From Pogostemon cablin (taxonomy: Eukaryota; Streptophyta; Magnoliopsida; Lamiales; Lamiaceae): 64,000 nucleotides of DNA. The position numbers and the translations under genes were made by a program. Positions 11,591 through 22,114 of this stretch are shown one piece after another (position 1 is the stretch's first letter; the number at the start of each line of letters is the position of its first letter). A model generated the notes under the pieces. The model saw only the letters and a list, made by a program, of their open reading frames with translations. It ran no database searches and was not told the origin of the DNA. The stretch spans positions 27,321,405 through 27,385,404 of the forward strand of contig CM042975.1 of assembly GCA_023678885.1 (NCBI GenBank), given 5' to 3'.

Positions 11591-12150
11591 TAGGAATGGC
11601 AACGGAATCCGAAATCGAAATCAACCGAGCCGACTCCGATCTGATTGGAATGATATTTTTTATTTTTGATCGGGTATGGCTCGAGTTTCGGCGAAAACCG
11701 AAAAAATAAAAATAAAAACGGGGTGGGGTCCGTATTTAAATACCCCGCTCCGAACCCGCCCCAATATATACATATTTCAAGAAAAGTAATAATATGTGTA
11801 AGCGGGGCCGCCCGAACCCGCCCTGAACCCGCCCCAATATATACATATTTTAAGAAAAGAAATAATATGTGTAAACTTTAAATTAAACATCATATGTCTC
11901 TTTTAATTCATTTATTTTTTTATGTATTTTAAATTTTTTTAAATTATAATTTCATTATTTTTAAAATAATATAATAATTATAATAAATTTAAAAAAAATC
12001 GATTCGGATACGGGAGATACCCGACACCGATAGAAGTGTGAATGGGATGCAAAATTATTTCTCCAACAAGGTATGAGACGGATTCGGGAATAAAAATTTT
12101 CAAACGATTCGAGGATGGTATTGTTAAAACCTGGCGCGTTGCCAATCCTA
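11591..12150. mobile_element. Non-autonomous hAT element
   Basis: The terminal inverted repeats are taggaatggcaacg and cgttgccaatccta (13 of 14 pair). The flanks ctaggaat (11583-11590) and ctagaaat (12151-12158) form an 8-bp target duplication with one mismatch. The interior carries two copies of a ~70-bp GC-rich unit (around 11741 and 11814; cgaacccgcccc then atatatacatat). No transposase is seen. Confidence 0.75.
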
Positions 12151-12319
12151 CTAGAAATATACAAGCTACCTAACTCGCTTATTATACACACCAACCTGTC
12201 ATTTTCTTGGAGTGTAAAAAAGCACATACCAACCGCTATTTTTGACTGTATAATACTATCCCTCCATCACGTGCAAGTGGATTGCTTTTACTTTTTTTTA
12301 TGTTATTTAAGAAGTATTA

Positions 12320-12844
12320 CTCTCTTTCCAACTTTAATTTTATACTTTTCGTTTTGTTTCGTTTCAATTTTAATTTTACACTTTTAATAAAATAAAAAGT
12401 TACGTAACTAATATTCCTCTAACCTACTTTAATTCCAAAATTGTCATTACTCCCTCCGTCTCATCCTAATGGTTACATATTTCCTTTTTTGGCGTATCAT
12501 CCTAATGATTACATTTCCATTTTTAGCATATGAGACCCACACAAATTAATTATTTCTCTTTCCATGGGCCCACACATCACACTAATACACCTACCCACTT
12601 TACATTAAAATATAATTTCTCTCACCTCCATATACATTAAAATAATATACTCATTAATCCACGTGTAAAAAGCAAACGAAACCATAAGGACAGGATGGAG
12701 GGAGTACATTTTTAACACACATAACTTACTTTATCATTTATTTATTACCAAAAATATCAAACTACTCCCAAAAGTTACTCAAAAAGTGACTTTTCTTAAT
12801 TTGCGTGTGTATAGTAAATATGAAGATGAAAATGAGATGGGGGG
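12320..12844. mobile_element. Stowaway-like MITE (outer, interrupted)
   Basis: The ends ctctctttcc and the degenerate agatgggggg are flanked by TA. The interior (acacataactta, tttatttattacc, aagtgacttttctta) matches the MITE at 3734-4016. A younger Stowaway interrupts it at 12450-12704. Confidence 0.6.
12450..12704. mobile_element. Stowaway MITE nested in another Stowaway
   Basis: The ends ctccctccgt and atggagggag are flanked by TA on both sides. It is 255 bp, without coding sequence, and belongs to a different subfamily from its host element. Confidence 0.75.
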
Positions 12845-13298
12845 TATTATTTAATTTATAGTGATTAGTTGTATTATTGAGTGTGTGTGTGTCTCATATT
12901 TTAATTGTATTAGTGGATGTGTGTGAGTTCATGTGTGTAGAAAATTATAGGAGACTCCTCCAAAATGAAAAAAAAATTGATGGGAGTATATACTAATGCA
13001 ACATGTTGTAAAATATAGATCGGTTATATTTTATAAAAGGGGCATATTAATTGTGAGGCAATGGAATTGCTGATAACCTGCTACACATTTTTGTAAATGA
13101 GATCACCTGTTTCACAATGCCGTTTCATCTCCTATTCCATAAATTAAATGATTGTCACGTGTCATAATCAATGCCAAAATTCAATACATGCCCCAAGGGT
13201 TTAATGGTCATTTGTAAGGTATAGTTTTTTTATATTATGAAACACCAAATGAACACCGAAACTGTAACAGGGAATTCAACTTAACATTTTTGTTCCAG
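12845..13298. other. Spacer before NLR-2 remnant
   Basis: AT-rich with no gene. It ends in a possible splice acceptor (tttttgttccag, ending 13298), so an upstream NLR-2 exon may once have existed, but none is recognisable. Confidence 0.35.
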
Positions 13299-13594
13299 AT
13301 TTGTGAAAGAGAGATGATAGGGGATTCTTTCTTTTACGTGACTCGTGTTTATGTGACTACAGAGCGACTTCTAAAATCTAGCAAAAAATCGCTGGATCCT
13401 AGGTGTAGAGAAATCTTACAGCTTATACACAATCATGTCGACACTTTTCTTGAACTTTCCAAAACGAGTTTTGCGATCACCGAATTAGATGAGGCAATCA
13501 GGTTGGAGGCTTTTCAACTAAAACGCATCGTAGATCAGATCCAACGTGGGGCTGAGCTCTCCTTGGAGAATCTCAAACAGAAGATGGATTTCTT
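13299..13594 (+). pseudogene. NLR-2 pseudogene, part 1: N-terminal helical (CC-like) region
   Basis: The open frame has an ATG at 13314 and runs straight into the TRIM array. It encodes about 95 residues of mostly helical, charged sequence (KSLDPRCREIL, FAITELDEAIRLEAFQL, LENLKQKMDFF). This fits the pre-NB-ARC region of an R1-type NLR, and the NB-ARC follows in the same orientation directly after the array. Assignment rests mainly on this context. Residues after 13594 in this frame belong to the TRIM LTR. Confidence 0.5.
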
Positions 13595-13742
13595 TGTTGG
13601 TTGGGTGTCAACCAAAGTCCCACATCGGTTAGAAGTGGGGTTGGCGAGGGGTTTATAATTGAGGGATGGACTCTCCCTAGCATGAGGCCTTTTGGGTGTG
13701 AAGCCCAAAGTGGTAAAACCGTGCTGGCCAGTGGGCAGGCCC
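13595..13742 (+). repeat. TRIM LTR 1 (3'-truncated)
   Basis: It begins tgttggttggg and breaks off at gggcaggccc, where it joins internal sequence directly. A ggccca microhomology suggests a deletion. Confidence 0.75.
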
Positions 13743-13798
13743 ATCCCGGGGTTGGTGGGATGTTCGGACCTCAAACTGGATGGTCTAGCTGCGGGACT

Positions 13799-13918
13799 TT
13801 GTTTGAGGGGGAAATGTTGGTTGGGTGTCAACCAAAATCCCATATCGGTTAGACATGGTTGTTTGAGGGGGAAATGTTGGTTGGGTGTCAACCAAAATCT
13901 CATATCGGTTAGACATGG
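13799..13918 (+). repeat. 60-bp direct tandem duplication with a stub LTR 2
   Basis: 13799-13858 and 13859-13918 are nearly identical. Each spans the purine tract and the first ~44 bases of the LTR, so LTR 2 (13815) is only a stub. Confidence 0.75.
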
Positions 13919-14084
13919 GGAAGGCGGAGGGTTTATAAGTGTGAGAGAGTCTCTCCCTAGCATGAGGCCTTTTGGGCGTGATGCCCAGAGTGGTAAAACC
14001 GTGCAGGCTATGGGCGGCCCAAAGCGGACAATATCATGCTAGTGGATTGAGTGGGCCCGGCTCCCTGGGCAGATAAACCCAACA
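13875..14084 (+). repeat. TRIM LTR 3 (210 bp)
   Basis: Complete LTR ending cccaaca, followed by the primer site at 14087-14098. Confidence 0.8.
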
Positions 14085-14192
14085 AGTGGTATCAGAGCAG
14101 GCCCCAGACTTAACCGGCCCAGCCCGGGGTTGGTGAGATGTTCGGACCTCAAACTGGATGGTCTAGCTGCGGGACTTTGTTTGAGGGGGAAA

Positions 14193-14404
14193 TATTGGTT
14201 GGGTGTCAACCAAAGTCCCACATCGGTTAGAAGTGGGGATGGCGAGGGGTTTATAATTGAGGGATGGACTCTCCCTAGAATGAGGTCTTTTGGGCGTGAT
14301 GCCCAGAGTGGTAAAACCGTGCGGGCCAGTGGGCAGGCCCAAAGCGGACAATATCATGTTAGTGAATTGAGTGGGCCCGGCTCCCTGGGCGGATAAACCC
14401 AACA
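14193..14404 (+). repeat. TRIM LTR 4 (212 bp)
   Basis: Complete LTR; the first bases are tattgg rather than tgttgg. The primer site follows at 14407. The next internal segment has a ~50-bp duplication (14439 and 14489 regions). Confidence 0.8.
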
Positions 14405-14562
14405 AGTGGTATCAGAGTCAGGCCCCAGACTTAACCGGCCCAGCCCGGGGTTGGTGGGATGTTCGGACCTCAAACTGGATGGTCTAGCCCAGCCCGGGGT
14501 TGGTGGGATGTTCGGACCTCAAACTGGATGGTCTAGCTGCGGGACTTTGTTTGAGGGGGAAA

Positions 14563-14776
14563 TGTTGGTTGGGTGTCAACCAAAGTCCCACATCGGTTAG
14601 AAGTGGGGTTGGCGAGGGGTTTATAATTGAGGGATGGACTCTCCCTAGCATGAGGCCTTTTGGGTGTGAAGCCCAAAGTGGTAAAACCGTGCGGGCCAGT
14701 GGGCAGGCCCAAAGCGGACAATATCATGCTAGTGGATCGAGTGGGCCCGGCTCCGCTGGGCCAGATAAACCCAACA
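14563..14776 (+). repeat. TRIM LTR 5 (214 bp)
   Basis: Complete LTR from tgttggttggg to cccaaca, followed by gtggtatcagagcc. Confidence 0.8.
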
Positions 14777-14884
14777 GTGGTATCAGAGCCAGACCCCAGA
14801 CTTAACCGGCCCAGCCCGGGGTTGGTGGGATGTTCGGACCTCAAACTGGATGGTCTAGTTGCGGGACTTTGTTTGAGGGGGAAA

Positions 14885-15096
14885 TGTTGGTTGGGTGTCA
14901 ACCAAAATCCCACATCGGTTAGACATGGGGAAGGCGGAGGGTTTATAAGTGTGAGAGAGTCTCTCCCTAGCATGAGGCCTTTTGGGCGTGATGCCCAGAG
15001 TGGTAAAACCGTGCGGGCCAGTGGGCAGGCCCAAAGCGGACAATATCATGCTAGTGGATTGAGTGGGCCCGGCTCCCTGGGCGGATAAACCCAACA
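14885..15096 (+). repeat. TRIM LTR 6 (212 bp), last of the array
   Basis: Complete LTR ending cccaaca at 15096; NLR-2 sequence resumes immediately afterwards. Confidence 0.8.
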
Positions 15097-16176
15097 TCCT
15101 TCTCCCTCCATCTGAAGATGTTGGAAGAGCAATGTGCTGATGGATTATATAACAACTCATTTCCAGACAATTATGAGATGAAAGCAGAGGAGGATGCAGT
15201 TTCGACAGAGATCATAGGAATCTCCGATGTGTACCACAAATTCAAACGCAACCTCTTGAGTAAAAAGATAGTTACTTCACTTGTTGGCATGCCGTGTATC
15301 GGAAAGACTGCTGTTGCTACGAAACTTTTTCAAGATCCGGAGGTAGTCGAACGCTACCAGCGTCGCGTGTGGGTTCGTGTTGGAAAAGGATGTCGAGTTA
15401 AAGACAATCCAGGGCGAATTCTAGCTGAAATGGATCCTGAGACAGCCTACGACGATGTGGATTCAGCTGGTATGGAGCTGAAGATGAGATTGCGGAGTGA
15501 GGCATGTCTTGTTGTCTTAGATCATGTCTGGGGTCCCTTCATGGCCTCTCTCCTGCGACGTTTTGCTCACTACAAAACTGCAAGTCGATTCTTGGTTGTA
15601 AGTAGGTTGCATCAAAGTATACAGTCAAGGTCCAATATTAGATTTTTTCGTAATTACAATGCGACTAATGGACAAAGATGAAAGCTGGAAACTTCTTCAA
15701 GACAGAGTGTTCCCTCAGATGTCAAGTCCTCCTGAACTCGAGAAATCTGGAAAGAAGATTGCTGAGAAGTGTGAAGGACTTCCTCTTACAATTGTTATCC
15801 AACGAGGAGAAGACCCCGGAGTTCTGGAACGAGGTTGCAACGGAAAAAAACCATCATCTCTTCAAGGAAGCATATGCTCGAATATCAGAGGTACTACTTC
15901 CAAGCTACACTTACTTACCTCGAATCTTACAAGTATGCTTTTTCTTCATGGACTCTTCCGACATAATTACAAGATACCCCGATCCGAGCCCATTAATCTT
16001 TGGCGTGCTGATAGATTTAATGAAATAAATCTCCAAGTAGACTTAGATTATAATGGTATCAAATGTTTGGAGGAGCTTGTTTCCAACAATCTTGTTATGG
16101 TTTACCAGAAGAGCACCTATAATCTGTCGCACACTGTAAAATCTTGTAGCCTCCATTCTTCGTTGTGGCACATATC
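15097..16176 (+). pseudogene. NLR-2 pseudogene, part 2: NB-ARC region with frameshifts
   Basis: An R1-like NB-ARC is spread over three frames. 15118-15655 holds a P-loop variant GMPCIGKTA and a kinase-2 variant CLVVLDHVW, where the second Asp is His. From about 15659 the next frame carries MRLMDKDESWKLL and CEGLPLTIVI (GLPL). Near 15795 the frame changes again (KTPEFWNEVA, ISEVLLPSYTYLP), and near 15945 it returns to the previous frame (NYKIPRSEPINLW, CSLHSSLWHIS). At least three frameshifts plus the copia insertion at 16177 make it non-functional. The order of motifs is normal for the family. Confidence 0.85.
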
Positions 16177-16438
16177 TGTTAGAATATGATTTTCATATAT
16201 CTCTCCTTAACACTCGAATATGGAGGAACTCTCATATTATATAACTCTCTAACTTGACTTGACAACTTACAAATGAAATATGGGTGGGTATTTATAGGAG
16301 ATACCCTACATGAATATATAACTAATACATGAATCATAATTAATGGCATACATGTATCATCCAAGAGACATACATGTATCTAATAAATAACTTTGACTCT
16401 AATAAATAAAAAAGATGAATCTAGATTATATTTCAACA
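16177..16438 (-). repeat. Copia-1 3' LTR
   Basis: 262 bp, TG...CA ends, nearly identical to 36930-37191. It is the 3' LTR because the element reads on the minus strand. The purine tract aatggggag (minus strand) abuts it at 16439-16447. Confidence 0.9.
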
Positions 16439-16445
16439 CTCCCCA

Positions 16446-17440
16446 TTAAACTTGATTCATCACTCCAAGAGAATAACGAAGATTCTTGAACACCTCATGC
16501 TTCAATGGCTTTGTGAAGATGTCTGCAATTTGATCTTGAGACTTCACAAACTCCAACTTCACTTCCTTCTTGAAAACACAGTCTCGAATAAAATGATACT
16601 TAGTATCAATATGTTTGCTCCTCTCATGAAACACCGGGTTCTTCGCCAACGCAATTGCCGACTTGTTATCAACACAAATCTCCGTCGAACCTTCTTGAGA
16701 AAAATTGAGTTCTTTCAACAAACTTCTCAACCATATAGCGTGACAAACACACGACGTTGCAGCTACATACTCCGCTTCACATGTTGAAAGAGTCACAATA
16801 GGCTGCTTCTTTGAGTTCCACGTGAATGCTGAATTTCCCATAAAGAAAACAAACCCGGTAGTACTTTTTCGACTATCAACATCACCGGCCCAATCACTAT
16901 CGCAATACCCAACAAGTTTAAAATCTTGAGAACCAGCATAGAAAATTCCATGATCAATCGTACCTTTAATATAACGAAGAATCCTTTTCGCAACCTTCAA
17001 ATGTGATGAAGTATGAGCCTCCATGTAGCGACTCACGAAACCAACACCAAACAGAATATCTGGCCTTGTACAAGTTAAGTACCTCAAACTTCCCACAAGA
17101 CTCTTAAAATATGTGGAATTAATTTTATCACCATCTTCATGAAGAGATAACTTAACTCCACACTCCACTGGGGTGCTCACCGGCTTGCAATTCTCCATCT
17201 CAAATTTCTTGAGAATTTCTTTCGCATATGCTTCTTGCGAAATAAAAATTCCATCTTCCCGCTGCTTCACTTCGATGCCAAGATAGTAGGACATCAAACC
17301 AATATCTGTCATCTCAAATTCTTTTGTCATAGCTCTCTTGAAATCATCAAACATCTTGGGATTGTTTCCTGTAAAAATCAAATCATCCACATACAAGCAT
17401 ATAAGTAGCATATCAACATTTTTGCTCTTTTTCACATAGA
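16446..17440 (-). pseudogene. Copia-1 pol: C-terminal reverse transcriptase and RNase H
   Basis: The open frame carries the RT catalytic motif YVDD (17382-17393), the TRPDI.F.V....RYM region, and RNase H with GYCDSDWAGD, LSTCEAEYVA and DNKSA motifs. It ends near IADIFTKPL, as copia polyproteins do. It is one base out of frame with the upstream RT segment; the shift lies around 17440. Confidence 0.85.
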
Positions 17441-18207
17441 GCATGCTCATGTGGACATTTTTCGAAACCATTTTGTTGAAAATATTGATCAATTTGACTA
17501 TTCCATACTCGCGGGGCTTGCTTCAAGCCGTAAAGAGCCTTTTTCAATTTTAGCACCTTGTCTTCTTGGCCATTCACCACATAACCCGGAGGTTGATCAA
17601 CATAAACTTCCTCCTCCAAAACTCCATTCAGGAAAGCGGATTTTACATCCAACTGATGGATTTTCCAACGATTTTAGGCAGCAATGGAAATGATCAACCG
17701 AATCGTCTCAAGATGAGCAACTGGAGCAAATACTTCGTCATAGTCAATTCCTGCCTTTTGCATATACCCTTTCGCCACCAATCTCGCCTTGTATTTCTCA
17801 ATCTCTCCTTTTGCATTTCTTTTAATTTTGTAAACCCATTTCACACCAATTTTGCTCTTGCCTTCAGGTAGTGGTGCTAACTCCCACGTATCATTTTTCT
17901 TGATGGAATTTATCTCTTCACTCATGGCTTTCCTCCATTTTTTATCTTGCACAGCATCGTCATATCCCACGGGTTCAACTTCTGCAAACAAACAATATTG
18001 AGTAAATGCACTCAAATTAGTTACCTCCTCCGTAGCTTCATATATATCTCGCAAATCTCTTAATTTGCGAGGACCACTCGAGCCTGCATCATCATCATGC
18101 ACATATTGTGGTGGCGGTGTCGACGGTGGTGTTGACGGCTGTACTTGGGCTTCTTCCTCTTCATCAAAAAATGGACTATACTGATGATTTGTGACTTGAG
18201 AATTCCA
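17440..18207 (-). pseudogene. Copia-1 pol: N-terminal reverse transcriptase, with in-frame stop
   Basis: This frame runs from the linker after integrase (PRKLRDLRDIYE) through W..AM..E...I..N.TWELAPLP and KARLVAKGY to DVKSAFLNG and KALYGLKQAPR, standard copia RT blocks. A TAA near 17672 replaces a codon inside ISIAA.NRW (a CAA-to-TAA change would explain it). A TGA at about 18208-18210 separates it from integrase in the same frame. Confidence 0.85.
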
Positions 18208-18210
18208 GTC

Positions 18211-19997
18211 TCACATACCTTCTTCATCGAACTCTACGTCTCGGCTTATCACAAGCTTTCGGCTGTTTGGATTGTACAGCTTATAGCCCTTTGAATATCC
18301 ATCATAGCCAATGAACAAATATTTCTCACTCTTATCATCAAGCTTCCTTCGTTTTTCATCCGGGACATGCATGTAGGCAATGCTTCCAAAAACCCGTAAA
18401 TGTGAGATGGATGGTTTGTAGCCACTCCAAGCTTCTTGCGGCGTCATTCCATGAACACTCTTCGTGCAGCACCTGTTCATCAAATAGACAGTACATGAAA
18501 CTGCCTCTGCCCAATACTCCCTTGGCATATTTTTGCTTTTCATCATACTCCTCACCATGTTGAGTATTGTTCGGTTCTTTCGTTCAGCAACTCCATTTTG
18601 TTGAGGCAAATACGGGGTCGTCATAGGACGATGAATGCCATTTTTCACACAAAAATCTTTGAACTCATTTGATGTGAACTCGCCGCCTCGATCAGATCTA
18701 AGAGCTTTAATCTGATAACCACTTTGCTTTTCCACCATCACCTTGAATTTCTTGAAGGTAGAAAACACTTCAGATTTTTTCTTCAAGAAATAAACCCATG
18801 TCTTCCGAGAGTAATCATCGATGAATAGCACAAAATAGCTATTCTTGCCAAGCGAACTTGGCTTGATTGGCCCACACACGTCCGAATGAATCAACTCCAA
18901 TGGATATTGCGTCCTCGTAGTCGACTCCTTTGGAAAACTCTTTCTTGCTTGCTTTCCATAAAGACACCCTTCACAAATTTGGTTTGGATGTTTTATGAAA
19001 GGCAAACCCATCACCAGCTTCTTTCTTCCCATCATATTGAGCCCATCAAAATTCAAGTGGTCAAGCCTCAAATGCCACAACCAAGACGCATCTTTGAAAC
19101 AAGATTTCAAACACATGGGAACATCACTTTGAATGTTTAACAAAAATATTCGATTCTTCGTCATGGGAACTTTGGCCATCAATCTTCCATTCTCATCTCT
19201 TATCGTCAAACTTTTATCTTTCAAATGAATATCATAATTTTTCTCCAAAAGTTGTCCCAAACTCAAAATATTGCTTTTCATCTCCGGCACATAAAAGACA
19301 TTAGAAATATATTGATGACTCCCATCTTTCAACCGAATCAAAATCGTACCTTTTCCTTTTACTTGAACCTTTGATGAATCTCCAAATGTGATGTCACCGC
19401 CAATAGCTTCATCAAGCTCCGTAAATAAATTTCTTCTCCCACAAATATGGCTACTTGCTCCAGAGTCAAGATACCACCGACTTTCATCATCAGAATATTT
19501 CTTGCATGCGAGAAGCAGAGTGGGATCCTCATCTTCTTTGTTGTTGATCTCCATCAAGTTGTTCTTCTCATCTACTTCACTTTGGCATTCCCAGGCATAA
19601 TGACCATAGCGATGACAATTGAAACATTCAACATTTGATTTGTCATACCTTGGTTGATTTGGTCTATAACCTCCACCTCTCGAGCCTCGACCTCGTCCAC
19701 GTCCTCGACCTCTTCCTTGATTTTGTGTCGAGTCATAATTATGATTATTTTCATAATTATGATTTCTACGTCCACCTCTTTCACGTCCACGGTTACCTCC
19801 ACGACCACGAGCATCTCCACGACCTCGTCTTGGTGGGCTTGGATTTGTCTCCTTCTCCTTGATAGATAGCTTTGCTTTCAAAGCTTGCTCCACCGGTTCT
19901 TGAGTTGGCTTCTTCATTCTTTCTTCATGAGCTTGTAATGAACCCGCAAGTTCATCAACGGTCATGGTATCCAAGTCCTTTGATTCTTCAATGGCAA
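18211..19997 (-). pseudogene. Copia-1 gag C-terminus, zinc knuckle, protease and integrase
   Basis: This frame continues the gag interrupted at 19998. In order: the end of the UBN2-type gag domain (TMTVDELAGSLQAHEERM), an RG-rich basic stretch, a CCHC knuckle CFNCHRYGHYAWEC, the protease site DSGASSHICG, the HHCC-type integrase zinc region (HLRLDHLN...CEGCLYGK), and the integrase core with D..PQQNGVAER. It stops at a TGA following FDEEGM, where most copia elements read on into RT, so the stop is probably a mutation. Confidence 0.9.
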
Positions 19998-21976
19998 TGT
20001 TGAGAGTGGAATTTCACGTATTTTAGGTCTCACATTACACCGTTTTTGATAGAATGTGGCCATGATTTCGTATAGAATGACATGGTTTTCATATCTTGCA
20101 TAATTAAGATGCTACTAAGGTGTTTTGTTGAGTTTTGAAGGGTAAAACATGATCAAAAGTTCAAAGTTGGAATGAGGAGTGAAAGTGAGAAGGAATGCTG
20201 AAAAATACAGTGCACGTTGCACAAATTTTCTGTATTATTGTAGAAGTACAAATTAATCATGTGATATATGGTTGGAAAGCCACAAAAGAGAGGGTCATTT
20301 TGACGTAAAGAACACCCCAATTGGATTCCAAACGAGAAAGTTATGATCAAAGTGCTAACGTCGCACATGCTGTACCGAGCAGCCACTTTGCATGACTTTT
20401 TATATATTCAAATGTTGGAGTTTCTGAGAGTTCTTTATATGGATAGAAAGCCAAGGAAAAGAGGAATGCGTGAGCGTAAAAATCATTCAAATTGGAGTCC
20501 GTATGAAGAAGTTATGCTCGAAACGGTGAAGTCGCGCAGTGCAGTCTCCGCAGCTCGGGATGCCGCTCGGCTCGAGCGGGAGCAACTTTGTGCGAATTTC
20601 CAGCCGAGCTGGGGTCCCTCAGAGCCCACATGACGGCCCCATTCCAATCATATGCTGCTCGGCTGGTTTGGGGGCGGCTCGGCCATGAGCTCGGCCCGAG
20701 CAAGGTGCCGAGCGACCCAAAATCGGGCCCAGACGAGACCTGTTCGATGCAGCAGCGTATATATACCCTCAAGTCGCCATTCTGAAGCAGTTTTGATCGC
20801 GAAAAAGCCCTGCATCAGTCCAAGAAACAATTAGGGAGATCAAGACACAAATTGGAGAGAACCCATCCGTAACCCATCATCAATTCACACCTCCAACACC
20901 TCCATATCAGATTAACAACCTGATTTCATCATCCATCCACTTCCAAGAGGGTTCCAAGTGCTAATCAAGGGAGAATCGAGCAATTGGAGAGACGGAGAAG
21001 GAACGAAAGACTACGTCTACACTAGGGTTTCATAATTCCTATCTTTCTCTTTCTTTTACTTTGATTTTTGGTATGAATTGCTTAGCCATGAGTGTTGCTT
21101 GTGACCTCATGGGCTAATTTTATATACAGTTCTAGGGTTTGATGGATTGATTTAATTGATTTGGGGATTTAGACCAAAGATTGGGATTTTATGCAGTTGA
21201 GCTTTTGATTTTACTTATTTTATTAAGACATGCTTTTCTGCTTCGTAACGTCTTCATAATATATTCATGACATCCGCTATAATGCTTGTATTATTGTGTT
21301 AGCTTGTGTGCGTTCATGATTGGTATTGTCTATCTGTTAGGGATTAGAGTAGCTCCGCTATAAGCACTTTAATTTCATGAACTGGTTAATCAAATACTCT
21401 ATTAGTTTAGTGGAACAATGCAATTAAACAATCAAGTAGGAAGTGAATAGAACCTTGTAGTAATTCCAGAAAATATCTTGTTAGTCGGGCTTACCATCCG
21501 GAGGTATTGTTGCTTGCTTTGATTAGTATCTAGGAATAAGGCTTGGTAATATTTGCGCACCTTAGGATTTAAACCAGAGAATACTGTTAGCTTAGAATCG
21601 AATCATATTCGGTGGGATAACAGGGATATGTGGTGAATTTTCAGTGAAACTGCATGAATGAACAATCGTAAGTTTAATAACCCAAATTAATTGGTCAATA
21701 CCTGATACCTTAGAACTGTTTGTCATCTCTTGATTAGAAACTTGCTTTTATTTTTCCTTGTTTTTAATTAATTCAGTTATTTAATATTTCGTTATTTAGA
21801 TTAATTCACAACAAAACATTGAAAATTGGTTGCCTTATTCTGATTAAGCTAGTATAATTAGAAAATAAATAGTTAGCTGTCCCTTGGGTTCGATAATTTA
21901 ACTTGGTCACTTACCGCTACAATTGATATCCTTCATACTTGGGGATTAAATTATAGTGCGCAGAAAAAGCCTATCA
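19998..21976 (+). repeat. Concatemer LTR 1 (type A)
   Basis: 1979 bp with TG...CA ends. It contains a TATA-like tatatatacc near 20758 followed by a stretch that could be the transcribed R region. Three private differences from LTR 2 were seen, near 20236, 20248 and 20477. Confidence 0.9.
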
Positions 21977-21982
21977 AGTTTT

Positions 21983-22000
21983 TGGCGCCGTTGCCGGGGA
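21983..22000 (+). other. Primer-binding site, unit 1 (also in units 2 and 3)
   Basis: The sequence tggcgccgttgccgggga, complementary to a tRNA-Asp 3' end, lies six bases inside the LTR. It recurs after LTR 2 (about 26793) and LTR 3 (about 31603). LTR 4 has none because the array ends there. Confidence 0.75.
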
Positions 22001-22114
22001 CGGCTTAATTATTTATTTTTCTTTTATTGCTAGTTTAATTAGGACTTTTTATTATTTTTTTTATTTTTCTTATTTGGATATATTCTGACTATAAATTATC
22101 TTTGAGGTACTGAG

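Larger units (their letters stand above)
13595..15096 (+). mobile_element. TRIM retrotransposon array: six LTRs in tandem
   Basis: A short LTR of 210-214 bp (starts tgttggttgggtgtc, ends taaacccaaca) alternates with an internal segment of about 107 bp. The internal segment holds a primer site tggtatcagagc, complementary to initiator tRNA-Met, and a purine tract ttgagggggaaa. LTR-like units start at 13595, 13815, 13875, 14193, 14563 and 14885; the first two are truncated. The flanks ttctt (13590-13594) and tcctt (15097-15101) could be one imperfect 5-bp target duplication for the whole array. There is no coding capacity: open frames here are just repeats of the same GC-rich units. Confidence 0.85.

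Noticed and set aside
13601..15160. Several 60-146 codon open frames on both strands
   Set aside because: They are repeated translations of the GC-rich TRIM units in different frames, with no protein-like conservation.
19572..19869. Frames opposite the copia-1 RG-rich gag region
   Set aside because: Shadow frames of low-complexity coding sequence on the other strand.
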